Below, in pieces: positions 42,696 through 52,503 of a stretch of DNA of 64,000 nucleotides (positions within the stretch are counted from its first letter, which is position 1; each line of letters begins with the position of its first letter). The notes below the pieces were generated by a model. That model did no database searches. It saw only the letters and a program-made list of their open reading frames with translations, and was not told the DNA's origin. The DNA is taken from contig NZ_JAEVYN010000004.1 in NCBI RefSeq assembly GCF_016807185.1, forward strand, positions 105,416 to 169,415. Reading direction: 5' to 3'. A program made the translations under genes and the position numbers. Source of the stretch: Leptolyngbya sp. Cla-17. GTDB taxonomy: Bacteria; Cyanobacteriota; Cyanobacteriia; Leptolyngbyales; Leptolyngbyaceae.

Positions 42696-43226
42696 TTACT
42701 GTCGGGAGCGCATTTCTTGCTGACGCATTGGCATCGCGTCAATCGTACGAAATAGCACAGCCACATCAACAGGAGTTTGACTCCGTTGTTTTTCTGTCCC
42801 ATCTTTACCAATTAAAATCACCGCAAACTCCTCAACGGGAACACCAAATTGTTGTCTGAGCCTCTCTACTGATGCTGCGCTGAGGAATTTCCCATCAACT
42901 CGACTCTCTCCTGTTCCCAACACTTCCACCAACTTGAGGTCGCGCTCGTTTACATTGGCTCGATCCGCTTGCCACATTTGTACTTGTTGTTGGTAAACAG
43001 GTATACGCTTTGAAGGCGCGAAGATCAGCACAGTCCGATGCTGCCATTGGTAGTCACTCAATTTGAATTCAACCATCTGCAAACGACCAGAAGTTGAATC
43101 AACACTGGTTGTTGAGAGTCCAGAACAAGCAGGGACAGGTGAATCACTCATTGAGATGGGAGGCTGAGGGTAGGCACAGCCCTGTAGCAAGGACAAAAGA
43201 ACAACAGGTACAGTGAAAGACTGCAT
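42696..43226 (-). CDS. DUF4174 lipoprotein
   Basis: 176 residues with a lipobox (LLSLLQGC) and a C-terminal DUF4174 region (WQHRTVLIFAPSKRIPVYQQ, GVPVEEFAVILIGKDGTEK), thioredoxin-like in predicted fold but lacking a CxxC. Probably outer-membrane or periplasmic; function unknown. Lies 13 bp beyond the aldo/keto reductase start on the same strand. Confidence 0.8.
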   Translation of the reverse strand: MQSFTVPVVLLSLLQGCAYPQPPISMSDSPVPACSGLSTTSVDSTSGRLQMVEFKLSDYQWQHRTVLIFAPSKRIPVYQQQVQMWQADRANVNERDLKLVEVLGTGESRVDGKFLSAASVERLRQQFGVPVEEFAVILIGKDGTEKQRSQTPVDVAVLFRTIDAMPMRQQEMRSRQ

Positions 43227-43310
43227 TGAGGCACGGAAATAACTTTCTTACTGTAACCAAATCGCTGCAAGAGGGACTGGTTCCCAAGGGAGAATTTGAG
43301 AGTACACAGG

Positions 43311-44789
43311 TCAGGCAGAAAGAGGAAAACCTGCTGCCAGCAGCCAACCGAAAAATAGAGCAGAGCCGATCGCATAAACCCCTGCTCGATTCAATAAACC
43401 TGCCACCAGAGACAAGATCCCCATCAGTGGCGGAAATAGTGGCAAGAGCAAAAACATGAATCCCAGTTGAGGTAAAAAGTTGAGCGTCAACACGAAGCCG
43501 CCAATCAAAACGACGCTCTGTCCCAGCCACCAGAGAATGCGTTTGCCAACCCCAATATTCTGCTGCACGATTCCCGCTGCTAAGAACCAGGGGAAACAGG
43601 CGATCGCCAGCGGTAACCATAGCCTCAACCGAATCGGAATCAGCCACCACTGTAGCCAGACCACCTGAGCCATTGCGCCAAAGGCAACCCAGAGGATGAC
43701 AAACAGGGCAATCCCTAACCCAACAGCGCGAAGGGTCGGACGCGGCAGATGGGCAAGCACTCCTAGCCAGGTTGAGCCTGCAATCAGAAACCAGACTCCA
43801 ACTGCCCCACCCACTTGCACTCCGCCCAAATCTTCAATTCTGTAGTTCTGGCTGAGCAGCACCAGCCCAACTACGGCTACCAGAGGTGCCAGGAGCAAGC
43901 CTGTCCAACGCCGAATCGCAGCAATGCTGACGGTTGATTCTTGGGAGACTGTCATCAGGGGAGCGAGTGCCGCTAATCCCAGCAGCCAGCCCAGCAGATG
44001 TAAACCATACCACCCCATACGACGGTCGCGATAGCGTTGACTTGTCAAATCGACATAGTTACTTTCATGGGTTCTACCAAACGTCGCATCGAGCCAGCTC
44101 AAGGCTGCTTGATGGCTGCGATCGCTAAACAGAATGGTGATATGTTCCACACCGGGGATAATAACGAGTTTTCGCCCCCGACCCGCTGCTAGATTGGCAT
44201 TTTCTCCGCCTGCTTGGGCGAGAACTCGTTGAGCATTCGCCACGAACCTGCCCTCACCACTGCCTGCCTGTAGCTGAAGATTGCGCGGAGTTTGCGGTGT
44301 CACGTTGGCTCCCGTGGGAGACACGGCAACGGTTGCAGCAAAGCGGTTGGTATCAACAATCGCTTCACTCATCACGATGCCGCTGCCCATCGAGTGCCCC
44401 AACAGCGCCAATCGAGTCGGGTCAACTTCGGGTTGTTCCAGCAGCGATCTCATCGCCAGTTCAAGTGCTCGGCGCGTCTCATACTGTTTCAGCGGAGTAG
44501 GATTTGCGCCATGTCCATCAAAATCCCACAGCATGACGGCATAGCCTGCGTGAGCCAGTACGTGTCCATAGCCCAGCATCAACTGTTTGGAACCTGCAAA
44601 CCCATGAGCAACCAACACACCTGGGACTGCCTTTGCCCCTTGAGGAGCCAGGTAAAGTAAGGGGATGCCCTCTCGCTGAAGCAATCGCACCTCTAACCCC
44701 GATCGGGCGACAGCAATTCCAAACCAAGATAAGACAATCAGCAGGATTGCCAATACCAATAGCCCCAAGCGTCGATACTTCAACTTCAT
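43311..44789 (-). CDS. Alpha/beta hydrolase fused to a multi-pass membrane domain
   Basis: 492 residues. TM helix at 10-28, then a hydrolase domain: VLVAHGFAGSKQ (oxyanion region), GHSMGSG (nucleophile elbow), and PGVEHITILFSD carrying the likely His. The C-terminal half (about 270-490) has seven or so hydrophobic helices. Such fusions suggest a membrane-associated esterase or lipase; substrate unknown. Confidence 0.82.
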   Translation of the reverse strand: MKLKYRRLGLLVLAILLIVLSWFGIAVARSGLEVRLLQREGIPLLYLAPQGAKAVPGVLVAHGFAGSKQLMLGYGHVLAHAGYAVMLWDFDGHGANPTPLKQYETRRALELAMRSLLEQPEVDPTRLALLGHSMGSGIVMSEAIVDTNRFAATVAVSPTGANVTPQTPRNLQLQAGSGEGRFVANAQRVLAQAGGENANLAAGRGRKLVIIPGVEHITILFSDRSHQAALSWLDATFGRTHESNYVDLTSQRYRDRRMGWYGLHLLGWLLGLAALAPLMTVSQESTVSIAAIRRWTGLLLAPLVAVVGLVLLSQNYRIEDLGGVQVGGAVGVWFLIAGSTWLGVLAHLPRPTLRAVGLGIALFVILWVAFGAMAQVVWLQWWLIPIRLRLWLPLAIACFPWFLAAGIVQQNIGVGKRILWWLGQSVVLIGGFVLTLNFLPQLGFMFLLLPLFPPLMGILSLVAGLLNRAGVYAIGSALFFGWLLAAGFPLSA

Positions 44790-44841
44790 AAGCTTTAGTT
44801 AATGTCCAAACATTATCTACTGGTGTAGTGCAAAACGCAGT

Positions 44842-46260
44842 TCAGTCACTCACGACAGGATGACGAATCCCAATCACCTTCATACGGAGATGATTGGATG
44901 GGGCAACGGTGATGCCGCGGCGAATTGGGCGAATCAGTCTGGAATCGACTAGTGAGAACTCTAACCTGGATAGAACCTTAAACAGCACCAGCTTCATTTC
45001 AAATAGGGCAAAGGCAGCACCAATACAGCGGCGATCGCCTCCACCGAAGGGCAAATACTCGTAGGGCGAGTACTGCCGCTCCAGAAAACGTTCGGGTCTA
45101 AACTGCTTCGGCTCTGGATACACAGACTCACGATGATGAGCCAAATAGATTGATGGCATGATCACTGTTCCTGGTTCCAACGGGTAGCCTGCAATCTCAA
45201 TGGGCTGCTTGACCACACGTGGAAAGGCACTGAGCGCAATCGGGTACAGGCGTAGTGTTTCCTGGCAAACGGCGTGCAGGTAGGGTAACCGAGCGATCGC
45301 AGTCGGGTCAGCATCACTGTCAAAAGCATCGATTTCTGACAGTAGTTTGGTTTGCACATCTGGCAAGGAGACAATCCAGTACAGCGCCCAGGCTAAGGCA
45401 GAAGCAGTCGTTTCATGTCCAGCAAATAACAGGGTAATCAGTTCGTCCCGCAACTCCACATCACTCATGGGCTGCCCTTCGACATCACGGGCTGCCATCA
45501 ACAGTGCCAGGATGTCCGATCGCTCAAGATTAGATTGATTTCGGCGATCGGCGATCTCAGCATAGAGTAGGTCATCCACCTGCTGTCGCCGTTGCAAAAA
45601 CCGTCCCCAGGGACTCCATCCCCAATCTTTCTGCAAAAACGGATAGAACAAAAACATGGCACCCAACGGAGAGCCAAATCCATCTAGCATCTGGCTCATT
45701 GCTTGGCATAATTGCTCACACCGTTCCCCTCCTTCCAATCCAAAAACGGCTTGCAAAATTACCTGGAGGGAAATGGATTGCATCACCGGACGCACTGCAA
45801 AGGTTGTGCCAACCTTCCACGAACGGATGATTTCGGTTGTAATAGACCCAATTACTTGAGCGTAGGAACGCATCCGATCACCGTGGAAAGGAGGCATCAA
45901 AAGCTGCCGCTGCCGCTGGTGTGCGGCTCCCTCCAGCAACACAATCCCGCGCTCCCCAATCAGTTCTTTGAGGATCTGGTTGCCTCGTCCGGCGCTTAAC
46001 TGCTCAGGCTTTGCCGTGAAAATGGCTTCCAACGCTTGGGGGCTGCTGAAATAAACCAGGGCAGGTTTTGCATCAGGCTGCGACACACGGTAATTATCTC
46101 CATAAGCTCGACAGCGTGCCTGGATCGTTTCCAGGGGTTGAAACAAGAAGCGCAATCCCCACAGGCGACGCTGCCAGATGGAGGTTTTGGGAGGACCGTT
46201 GAGCGATCGAGGAACGGTATTTACCATGATTCGTGCAAGGTCATCAGGGCGACGGGGCAA
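44842..46260 (-). CDS. Cytochrome P450, CYP110-like
   Basis: 472 residues. I-helix LFAGHETTASALAW, K-helix ETLRLYP (ExxR), PERF, and the haem loop PFGGGDRRCIGAAFALFEMK with the cysteine ligand. Length and the N-terminal SLNGPPKTSIWQRRLWGLRF fit cyanobacterial CYP110, generally linked to fatty-acid or terpenoid oxidation. ATG 46227 is an alternative start. Confidence 0.88.
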   Translation of the reverse strand: MPRRPDDLARIMVNTVPRSLNGPPKTSIWQRRLWGLRFLFQPLETIQARCRAYGDNYRVSQPDAKPALVYFSSPQALEAIFTAKPEQLSAGRGNQILKELIGERGIVLLEGAAHQRQRQLLMPPFHGDRMRSYAQVIGSITTEIIRSWKVGTTFAVRPVMQSISLQVILQAVFGLEGGERCEQLCQAMSQMLDGFGSPLGAMFLFYPFLQKDWGWSPWGRFLQRRQQVDDLLYAEIADRRNQSNLERSDILALLMAARDVEGQPMSDVELRDELITLLFAGHETTASALAWALYWIVSLPDVQTKLLSEIDAFDSDADPTAIARLPYLHAVCQETLRLYPIALSAFPRVVKQPIEIAGYPLEPGTVIMPSIYLAHHRESVYPEPKQFRPERFLERQYSPYEYLPFGGGDRRCIGAAFALFEMKLVLFKVLSRLEFSLVDSRLIRPIRRGITVAPSNHLRMKVIGIRHPVVSD

Positions 46261-46612
46261 GCAACAGCCTTATCTTCTAGGGTATGATCACGCGATGATT
46301 TGTGGGCATTTTCCGATGACGAATGATGACCTTCCATTCCCGTAGTTACCCCGAAAGGGGGTGTAGTTACGTTTCATCAATTATGAAAACATCATGCTGA
46401 AATGGACGACTATCCCCTGGCTTCTAGTTGGACTCCGGTTCCTGCTTGCTCCCTTCCTGCTGCTCGATGCCCTGGATGGCAAAACGGATATTGGCTTCGT
46501 GGTGGGCTATACAATCGCTGTGCTTTCTGACATTTTTGACGGCGTGATTGCTCGTAAACTTGGCAGTAGCACCGTGGGGCTAAGACAGGCAGATAGCTGG
46601 GCAGACGGTAAT

Positions 46613-47439
46613 GGACTAGACCTGTGGAATAAATCTAAACATTTAAGCCAAACTCATAGCGGTTGATGAACAATCCAATGACGACATCATGCAACCAGAT
46701 GGATTTGGAAAAGCAAATGGTTTTGCGAGCCAACCGTTTAATTCGGGTGCGTAAGGTCAGATGCTTGCGCTCAATCTTCTGAGTATGGCGTTTACCCACC
46801 CTGTGTAGACTTGGATCGAGGTGTCTTTCATAAGCACCCCAAGCATCGGTGTAGAACTGCATAATCCCAAAGGGTTCTAACAACGCTTTGAGTGCCAAGA
46901 AAGCACTGTCTTGATGATGAGACAACACATACGCCAACACTTCACCCGTCTGATGGTCAATGGCGTGCCACAACCACCGTTGCTGTTTCTTTGAACCGAC
47001 GTAACTCCACATTTCGTCAGCTTCAGCCTCCAGATCTTCCCACTGGCACAGTTTCACTATCGTTTGAGTCGGTTCAAGTTCTGCCAAACGAGCTTCATTG
47101 ATTGCTTTGAGGTGACGGTCTTTTTTTTAGCGTTTCAATCACCGTTGTGCGGCTAATCTTGAGAACACGGGCGGTATCTCGAATCCCACTCCCGTTGACT
47201 GCCATATCTGCAATTTGCCGTTTCACTTCTGGGAGGTATCCACGATACCGATAGTCGCGAATAAAAGTAGAGCGAGAACATTGGGAGTTGCGACATTTGT
47301 AGCGTTGCTTGCCTTCACCTGATTGACCATGCTTGACGACATCGTTACTTCCGCAGGTTGGGCAAAGAATCGGTTCAAGCACCATATTCAAGTCTCCAGA
47401 CAACTACCCTTTTGATTGTTACCTGTTTCTACAGGTCTA
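46613..47439 (-). mobile_element. IS1-family element B, copy 2
   Basis: Ends GGACTAGACCTGTGGAA and, inverted, GGACTAGACCTGTAGAA; similarity extends outwards as GGTARTGG. Same element type as 20378-21213. Only a very short target duplication can be argued. Confidence 0.8.
46635..47385 (-). CDS. IS1-family transposase (frameshifted product)
   Basis: Upstream frame from ATG 47385 (LCPTCGSNDVVKHGQSGE zinc ribbon, GSGIRDTARVLKISRTTVIE). After an A-run near 47128 the -1 frame continues with AELEPTQTIVKLCQWEDLEA and RWLWHAIDHQTGEVLAYVLS to 46635. Nearly the same protein as at 20439-21189. Confidence 0.8.
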
Positions 47440-47590
47440 GTCCACTACCGATGTTGTGATGCAATTTCAAATGCCCTTACTGTGGGCGATCGCTCCCCAA
47501 GTAACGCTTTTTGCAACCAGCCTGATTAAATTTGGTAAGTTTCCCAGCTTTCATACCTACACCGCAAAGGTTTGGGGCATTTCTCTCTTT

Positions 47591-48597
47591 AGACTTGTTT
47601 GGGAATAAGGCGAAATAGCAAGTTAGTGATTAGATAGGATAATGCTGAACATCGAACGGGCATTGAAGCAAGACCGACTGCTCCGGGCAATGATTGGGTT
47701 GAACCGGAAAGCGTTTGATGCGCTCTTGCCACCGTTCAGTGGGGTCTATGAGCAAATACAACTTCAACAACCTCGCCAACGTGCTCTGGGAGGTGGACGT
47801 AAAGCTCGGTTACGCACGTTTCGGGACAAATTGTTTTATATCCTGTTCTACTTCAAAAGCTACCCTACGTTTGATTTGGCAGGACTGTTATTTGAGATTG
47901 ACCGCGCCCAAGCGCACTACTGGATGCATCGTTTACAACCGATTCTCGAGGCTACCCTGGGTGAAAAGCTGGCATTGCCAGAACGCAAACTGACGAGCGT
48001 TGAGGCGTTTGTTGAGCGATTTCCTGGTGTGAAGCGAGTCATGGTGGATGGCACCGAACGTCCCATTGCCCGTCCTCAAAACCCGGAAGCACAAAAGCTG
48101 AATTACTCCGGTAAAAAGAAACGGCATACTCGTAAACATCTCGCAGCCGTAGACCAAGGCAAGCGGGTATTGGTGTTAAGCAAGGCACGGGAAGGGAAAC
48201 TGCATGATAAAAAGTTCCACGACGAAGACGACATCGTGGGCGGTGTGCCCGATGAGATTCCCGTTGAACTGGATTTGGGGTTTCTCGGAGTTCAGAAGCA
48301 GTATGACAACATTCGCATTCCGCATAAAAAAACGAGGGGAGGCGAATTAACCCCAGAGCAAAAGGCTGACAATCGAGCTTTGAGTCAATCGCGTGTCGTT
48401 TGTGAGAATGCCTTTGCTGGGGTCAAACGTTATGGTGCAGTCAGTGCGGTTTATCGTAATCGCATTGAGGCGTTTGACGATCATTTAATGTTGACTGCGG
48501 CTGGATTATGGAATTTCTACTTGATGGCAGCATGAAAACTACTTTAGAAACCAAGAAAGTCAGAATTTTAACTGAACTCTAAGCTATTTCCCAACAA
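47591..48597 (+). mobile_element. IS5-family element B
   Basis: Ends carry GTTTGGGAATA and, inverted, GTTGGGAAATA; boundaries are approximate. Possible CTCTTT duplication at 47585 and 48598. Confidence 0.7.
47642..48535 (+). CDS. IS5-family transposase
   Basis: 297 residues, one frame: MVDGTERPIARPQNPEAQKL (D), NYSGKKKRHT, VELDLGFLGVQKQY (D), RVVCENAFAGVKRYGAVSAV (E). Distinct from the 40318 transposase. Confidence 0.85.
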   Translation: MLNIERALKQDRLLRAMIGLNRKAFDALLPPFSGVYEQIQLQQPRQRALGGGRKARLRTFRDKLFYILFYFKSYPTFDLAGLLFEIDRAQAHYWMHRLQPILEATLGEKLALPERKLTSVEAFVERFPGVKRVMVDGTERPIARPQNPEAQKLNYSGKKKRHTRKHLAAVDQGKRVLVLSKAREGKLHDKKFHDEDDIVGGVPDEIPVELDLGFLGVQKQYDNIRIPHKKTRGGELTPEQKADNRALSQSRVVCENAFAGVKRYGAVSAVYRNRIEAFDDHLMLTAAGLWNFYLMAA

Positions 48598-48830
48598 CTC
48601 TTTTGTTGCTGTCGTTGGATTATTTGGGTTCAGCCAACCGATGTTCCTCTGGGGCGCGATCGTTTTTTGCTGGGTCAACAGTTTGGAAGAGATTGTGATG
48701 ACTCTGGTTCTACCCGAATGGCAGCATGACGTTTTGAGTCTGGCACATGCCCTCAAACTGGCATCTCAGACCAACGAGAGTATTGTGGAGTAAATGGTAA
48801 GTCCAACTTGCAGAAGCGGCATAAACCGAC

Positions 48831-49262
48831 ATGGCATACTGGTTGTTTCAAGCCAACCCTAAATACAGCCAAATTCTGACCAGCATTCGAGAATTGTTAG
48901 TTCTCTACTGGCTCGTCACGCGGTACAACGATGAAATTACAGTTGACGACCAAGTCCTGATTTGGATTGCCGGAAAGCAAGCGGGAATTTATGCGATCGC
49001 TCGTGTGCTTGAACTACCTCAATTCCTGGATCGTCCACCAGATCTCGCCTACTGGACAACACCCATGCGAGCGATCGGCAGGTTTTATACTCCGGTCGAG
49101 TTCACTCAAAAACTTCTGGATGCACCGCTGCTAAAGTCCTGGCTCCAACACGACCCAGTTTTGCGAAAGTTGCCAGTGCTTCGGACTCCCCGGAGTACAA
49201 ATTTTGAAGTGACCCAGGAACAATGGCAAAGAGTTGAAGCGTTGCTACAACGGCAATACTAA
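48831..49262 (+). CDS. EVE-domain protein
   Basis: 143 residues; starts AYWLFQANPKYSQI, then VDDQVLIWIAGKQAGIYAIA and RAIGRFYTPVEFTQKL. EVE domains are PUA-like and read modified bases in DNA or RNA, often beside restriction or defence genes. Here it stands alone between a broken gene and a small membrane protein. Confidence 0.8.
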   Translation: MAYWLFQANPKYSQILTSIRELLVLYWLVTRYNDEITVDDQVLIWIAGKQAGIYAIARVLELPQFLDRPPDLAYWTTPMRAIGRFYTPVEFTQKLLDAPLLKSWLQHDPVLRKLPVLRTPRSTNFEVTQEQWQRVEALLQRQY

Positions 49263-49511
49263 CCAGGTACACGCCAAAACACCCAGAAGGGACACCCCCA
49301 AAAACAACTCCCGCTGCTCATGCCAGGTGTTCCGCAGTCCGTTCACGAAATACCTGAAAGATTCTTTGCGAGCTTGCCCCAGTTCTGCCATCAGCACCTT
49401 TACTTGAGCATCGACTTCTTCAAGGGATACCTCTCCCCGTTGATAAGCCGCATCCAGTTGGTTCAACTTGCGCCAATAGGTGCTCGTCGCCTCTAATAAA
49501 TTTGAACCCAT
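49245..49511 (-). CDS. Small tail-anchored membrane protein
   Basis: 88 residues: amphipathic helices (RKLNQLDAAYQRGEVSLEEV) and a C-terminal transmembrane segment (LFLGVSLLGVLACTWLVLPL). Unknown function. Tail overlaps the EVE gene end by 18 bp. Confidence 0.6.
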   Translation of the reverse strand: MGSNLLEATSTYWRKLNQLDAAYQRGEVSLEEVDAQVKVLMAELGQARKESFRYFVNGLRNTWHEQRELFLGVSLLGVLACTWLVLPL

Positions 49512-49700
49512 GACAGAAATCTCTCTTTGTTAACCTTTGTAACAAGTCTAACGAAGTAAGTTCCTGACTGAGTTCTGTTGAGAGGTAGAAGCAGCAGCGT
49601 CAATAGTTAGAAATTGCCTCACTTCTACATCAACACAAGAGCAAAAATCTCCATGACTTCTCTAAAAAAGTACTCCTGTTGTAGTTCAACGGGGCGATCG

Positions 49701-51170
49701 CTACCCTTTGTTAAATTCCAGTTGTCCAACATACTCATATTGTCCATACTGCTGATCGCCGCTAAATAATTGCACCTCGTAAGTTCCAGTACCAGGTAAA
49801 GCACAGGACAACTGGGGCTGTTGACTCGTCTGCTGGGCGCAGTGTTGGGATTGCCCACTCCCTTTGACTCCATAACTTGCCATCAACCAGCGCTGCCCAG
49901 AATTTTCTAGTTGAATCACCGCGTTGCTCCGAATGTCCGTTTGCGATCGCGTCGGTGAAATTAATTTCAACCCCTGAGCAAAGAAGTTGGGACGCAGCAT
50001 CGGTTGCCGCAGGAAATCACCACGAGTTATAGGTTGGGATAGAAGCTGCCAAGCGGCATCATCGGGGAAATGGCTGACAATCATGACTTCTGACGGTGGA
50101 AACAGGTAGCTAGTGCCATATTTTTTCGTGAAACCGGAGGCATTCACGTAGCCGCTGTCCCAGGTGGCATCGATCAAGTACCAATTTCCTTCAATCTTCG
50201 CCGCATTCCAAGCATGACCACTACCATTCAGGTCGCTGATCTGACTGCGAGAATCACCGACCACATACACAATCTCTTCCCCGATCGCCTGCCCCAAAGC
50301 TTCTAACAACTTGGCATATCCAGCACAGACCGCTTTGCGGGTGCGAAAGGTGGTTTCCGCATCCTGGGGTGGACGAGGAACTTGTCCGAAGAAAGCCGGA
50401 GCATCATAGGCAATGCGATCGGCAACGTAATCGTGTAATGCTTTCACTCGTAGAAACGGATCTTTTTCCTGTTGAGAGATGTATTGGGCAACCGCTGCGA
50501 TACTGGTTTCAACACCTGGTGGCATTCGAGCAACCGCAGGATGAATACTTGCATCAACTGACCACAGGTTTGCCCGACGGGTTGTAGAGGGGATTGGAGC
50601 AGGTTGTGATGTAGGCTGCGGTTGTGGAGAAGTTTGACTGCTTGAGGTTGGCTGTGGAGAGGGTTGAACTTCAGGCTGGGGAGTCGGGCGAATATCTCTG
50701 GTGTCGGCATACTGCGTGTAGGGATTCTGATGAACTGCCAGATACAACCACTCTAGTCCGTTTGCCAATTTGAACAGCGATCGCCGTACCAGTTCAATTT
50801 GGGGTCCCTGTCTGCCATCCAATATCCAGTCGCCCCGCGTTGAAAGGGCTAGAAATGAGGTTTGGGGACGTAGTGCCAGCAGGCAAACCAAAAAAATTAG
50901 GTTGAGCAATAGGGTTCGCAGAATGATGCGATCGCCCCAAGTTAAAGTACGTGGCTTCAACTTGCGCCGTTTTCTACCCCATAAATCCCAGGCGATCGGC
51001 AGCAGGGGAAACAGGAGAATGCCGGAGAGGACTGCCAACCAGGTTGGACCATTTGTATACGCCACCAGGGAGGATGCTAACCACACACCCAGGACAGGGG
51101 TGAGAAAAACCAACAGGGTTAATAGTCCTTTAATCAGCAGAATGGGGAGGTCAAGGAGGAGGAAACGCAT
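49701..51170 (-). CDS. Transglutaminase-like membrane protein
   Basis: 489 residues. Two to three N-terminal TM helices, a Ser/Pro/Gln-rich linker (about 165-195), then a transglutaminase core with Cys in RKAVCAGYAKLLEALG, His in GSGHAWNAAKIEGNWYLI and Asp in DATWDSGY, the papain-like triad. A C-terminal beta domain follows. Probably a periplasm-facing peptidase or cross-linking enzyme; substrate unknown. Confidence 0.85.
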   Translation of the reverse strand: MRFLLLDLPILLIKGLLTLLVFLTPVLGVWLASSLVAYTNGPTWLAVLSGILLFPLLPIAWDLWGRKRRKLKPRTLTWGDRIILRTLLLNLIFLVCLLALRPQTSFLALSTRGDWILDGRQGPQIELVRRSLFKLANGLEWLYLAVHQNPYTQYADTRDIRPTPQPEVQPSPQPTSSSQTSPQPQPTSQPAPIPSTTRRANLWSVDASIHPAVARMPPGVETSIAAVAQYISQQEKDPFLRVKALHDYVADRIAYDAPAFFGQVPRPPQDAETTFRTRKAVCAGYAKLLEALGQAIGEEIVYVVGDSRSQISDLNGSGHAWNAAKIEGNWYLIDATWDSGYVNASGFTKKYGTSYLFPPSEVMIVSHFPDDAAWQLLSQPITRGDFLRQPMLRPNFFAQGLKLISPTRSQTDIRSNAVIQLENSGQRWLMASYGVKGSGQSQHCAQQTSQQPQLSCALPGTGTYEVQLFSGDQQYGQYEYVGQLEFNKG

Positions 51171-51350
51171 AAGATCAAAAAGAATCGCTTACCTGACTTA
51201 AAGAGTGCCCAATCGTGTGAGCCGGAGTTTAAGGTTTGGTGGAAGGGGGAATTTCAAGTATAAATACATAGTTCTACCCCTTAGCATGAGGATGTTCGTT
51301 TTACTGACGGCTAGAGTTTGAACAGAAGCGTTGTTTAAATAGGCGCAACC

Positions 51351-52142
51351 ATGTTGTATCGGCTGCTGGGCGAAAATCGAATTTGTATTACTCAACCCAC
51401 CCATGCCTGGGTTTCGGGACAAATGGCTCACGTGTGGGGGAATGAAATGTTTGGCGCGATCGCACCTTACGAAGCTGTCTGTTTAGGGGCAGAACAGCAT
51501 GATATCGGTTGGATACCTTGGGAATCTGCTCCAACACTTAATCCTGATACAGGCTATCCCCATAGCTTCAATGAGGTCGCACCGGAAGTTCACACCCAAC
51601 TCTGGGCAGGGGCAAAACAATTGGCAATGCCAATGGGACGGTACGTGGCACTGCTGGTCTCCTTGCATGGCACAGGGCTGTACGAGCGGTTTACGCATTG
51701 GCAGCGATCGTCCGACTCAAGACGAATTGTCGAAGCCTTTTTGCAACAAGAGAAGGAATTTCAGGGGCAGTTGATCCAGCGCTTAGAACAAGACTCTGTT
51801 TACGCACCCTATGTCACACCAGAGTCAATTTTCCGAAATCAACGCCTTGTAGCGACGCTGGACGCACTGTCTCTCACCATTTGTATGGGCATAACCGAAC
51901 TACGACAGTTTGTGGAAGTACCAGCCGCAAGGGAGGCAATAACTTTAACGTTGTCACCGATTGATGGTGATCCAACACGGCTATTGGTGGCACCCTGGTG
52001 CTTTCAAACTAATGAAGTGACGGTTGTGTTTGAAGGGCGAATCTTAGGGAAGAAATTTACGGATGAGCAAATGATGCGCGATTTCCTTGCGACTGCTCCC
52101 TGGGTGACTTTTACTGCAATGCTTTATCCAGCAGAGAGATAG
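51351..52142 (+). CDS. DUF3891 protein
   Basis: 263 residues; LLGENRICITQPTHAWVSGQ, VCLGAEQHDIGWIPWESAP and LLVSLHGTGLY are typical of DUF3891. The His/Asp pairs (AEQHD) resemble HD-type metal sites. Function unknown. Confidence 0.78.
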   Translation: MLYRLLGENRICITQPTHAWVSGQMAHVWGNEMFGAIAPYEAVCLGAEQHDIGWIPWESAPTLNPDTGYPHSFNEVAPEVHTQLWAGAKQLAMPMGRYVALLVSLHGTGLYERFTHWQRSSDSRRIVEAFLQQEKEFQGQLIQRLEQDSVYAPYVTPESIFRNQRLVATLDALSLTICMGITELRQFVEVPAAREAITLTLSPIDGDPTRLLVAPWCFQTNEVTVVFEGRILGKKFTDEQMMRDFLATAPWVTFTAMLYPAER

Positions 52143-52179
52143 AAGTAAAACGATGCTACAAATTTCCAATTTGGTCGTA

Positions 52180-52404
52180 ATTCCAGAACGAGATGATTTT
52201 GCCCATCAACTTTACTATCAAGATTCCGATTTTCAGGTCGTCGATCGCGTGGTTGAGTTAGTCCAGCAACGAGGTGCGGCTTCGGCTCAAATTGCATTGG
52301 CGTAGTTGCTCCATTAACCTGGAGTTACGGCTCCAGGTTAATGGAGCAAGTAAGATGAATCCTTTGGAGGATGCCCTGGCATCTCTGGAGATTGAGCTAA
52401 CCTA
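52180..52404 (+). pseudogene. Aldo/keto reductase 3' remnant with inverted duplication
   Basis: FQVVDRVVELVQQRGAASAQ then IALA, TAG in place of the expected Trp, LLH. After the 44-bp palindrome, NPLEDALASLEIELT matches the family C-terminus. No N-terminal part. Confidence 0.65.
52306..52349. repeat. 44-bp perfect inverted repeat
   Basis: 19-bp arms (TTGCTCCATTAACCTGGAG and its complement) with loop TTACGG. One arm begins with reductase coding sequence (LLH), so the palindrome arose by inverted duplication there. Confidence 0.9.
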
Positions 52405-52503
52405 AGCGGAGTGTCAACGATTAGAGAGGAATCTTACCAACCTCATGCTGTACCAGGACATCGCTAAAATGGACAAATGCTGTAAATCTTTAACAGAGTA
52501 ACA

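Larger units (their letters stand above)
46394..48793 (+). pseudogene. CDP-alcohol phosphatidyltransferase gene broken by two IS elements
   Basis: Part 1 (46394-46612): helices and the active-site pattern DIFDGVIARKLG ... GLRQADSWAD. Part 2 (47440-47590): VVMQFQMPLLWAIAPQVTLF ... FHTYTAKVWGISLF. Part 3 (48598-48793): VAVVGLFGFSQPMFLWGAIV ... ALKLASQTNESIVE. Together they give a protein of about 190 residues. An IS1 separates 1 and 2, an IS5 separates 2 and 3. Confidence 0.85.
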
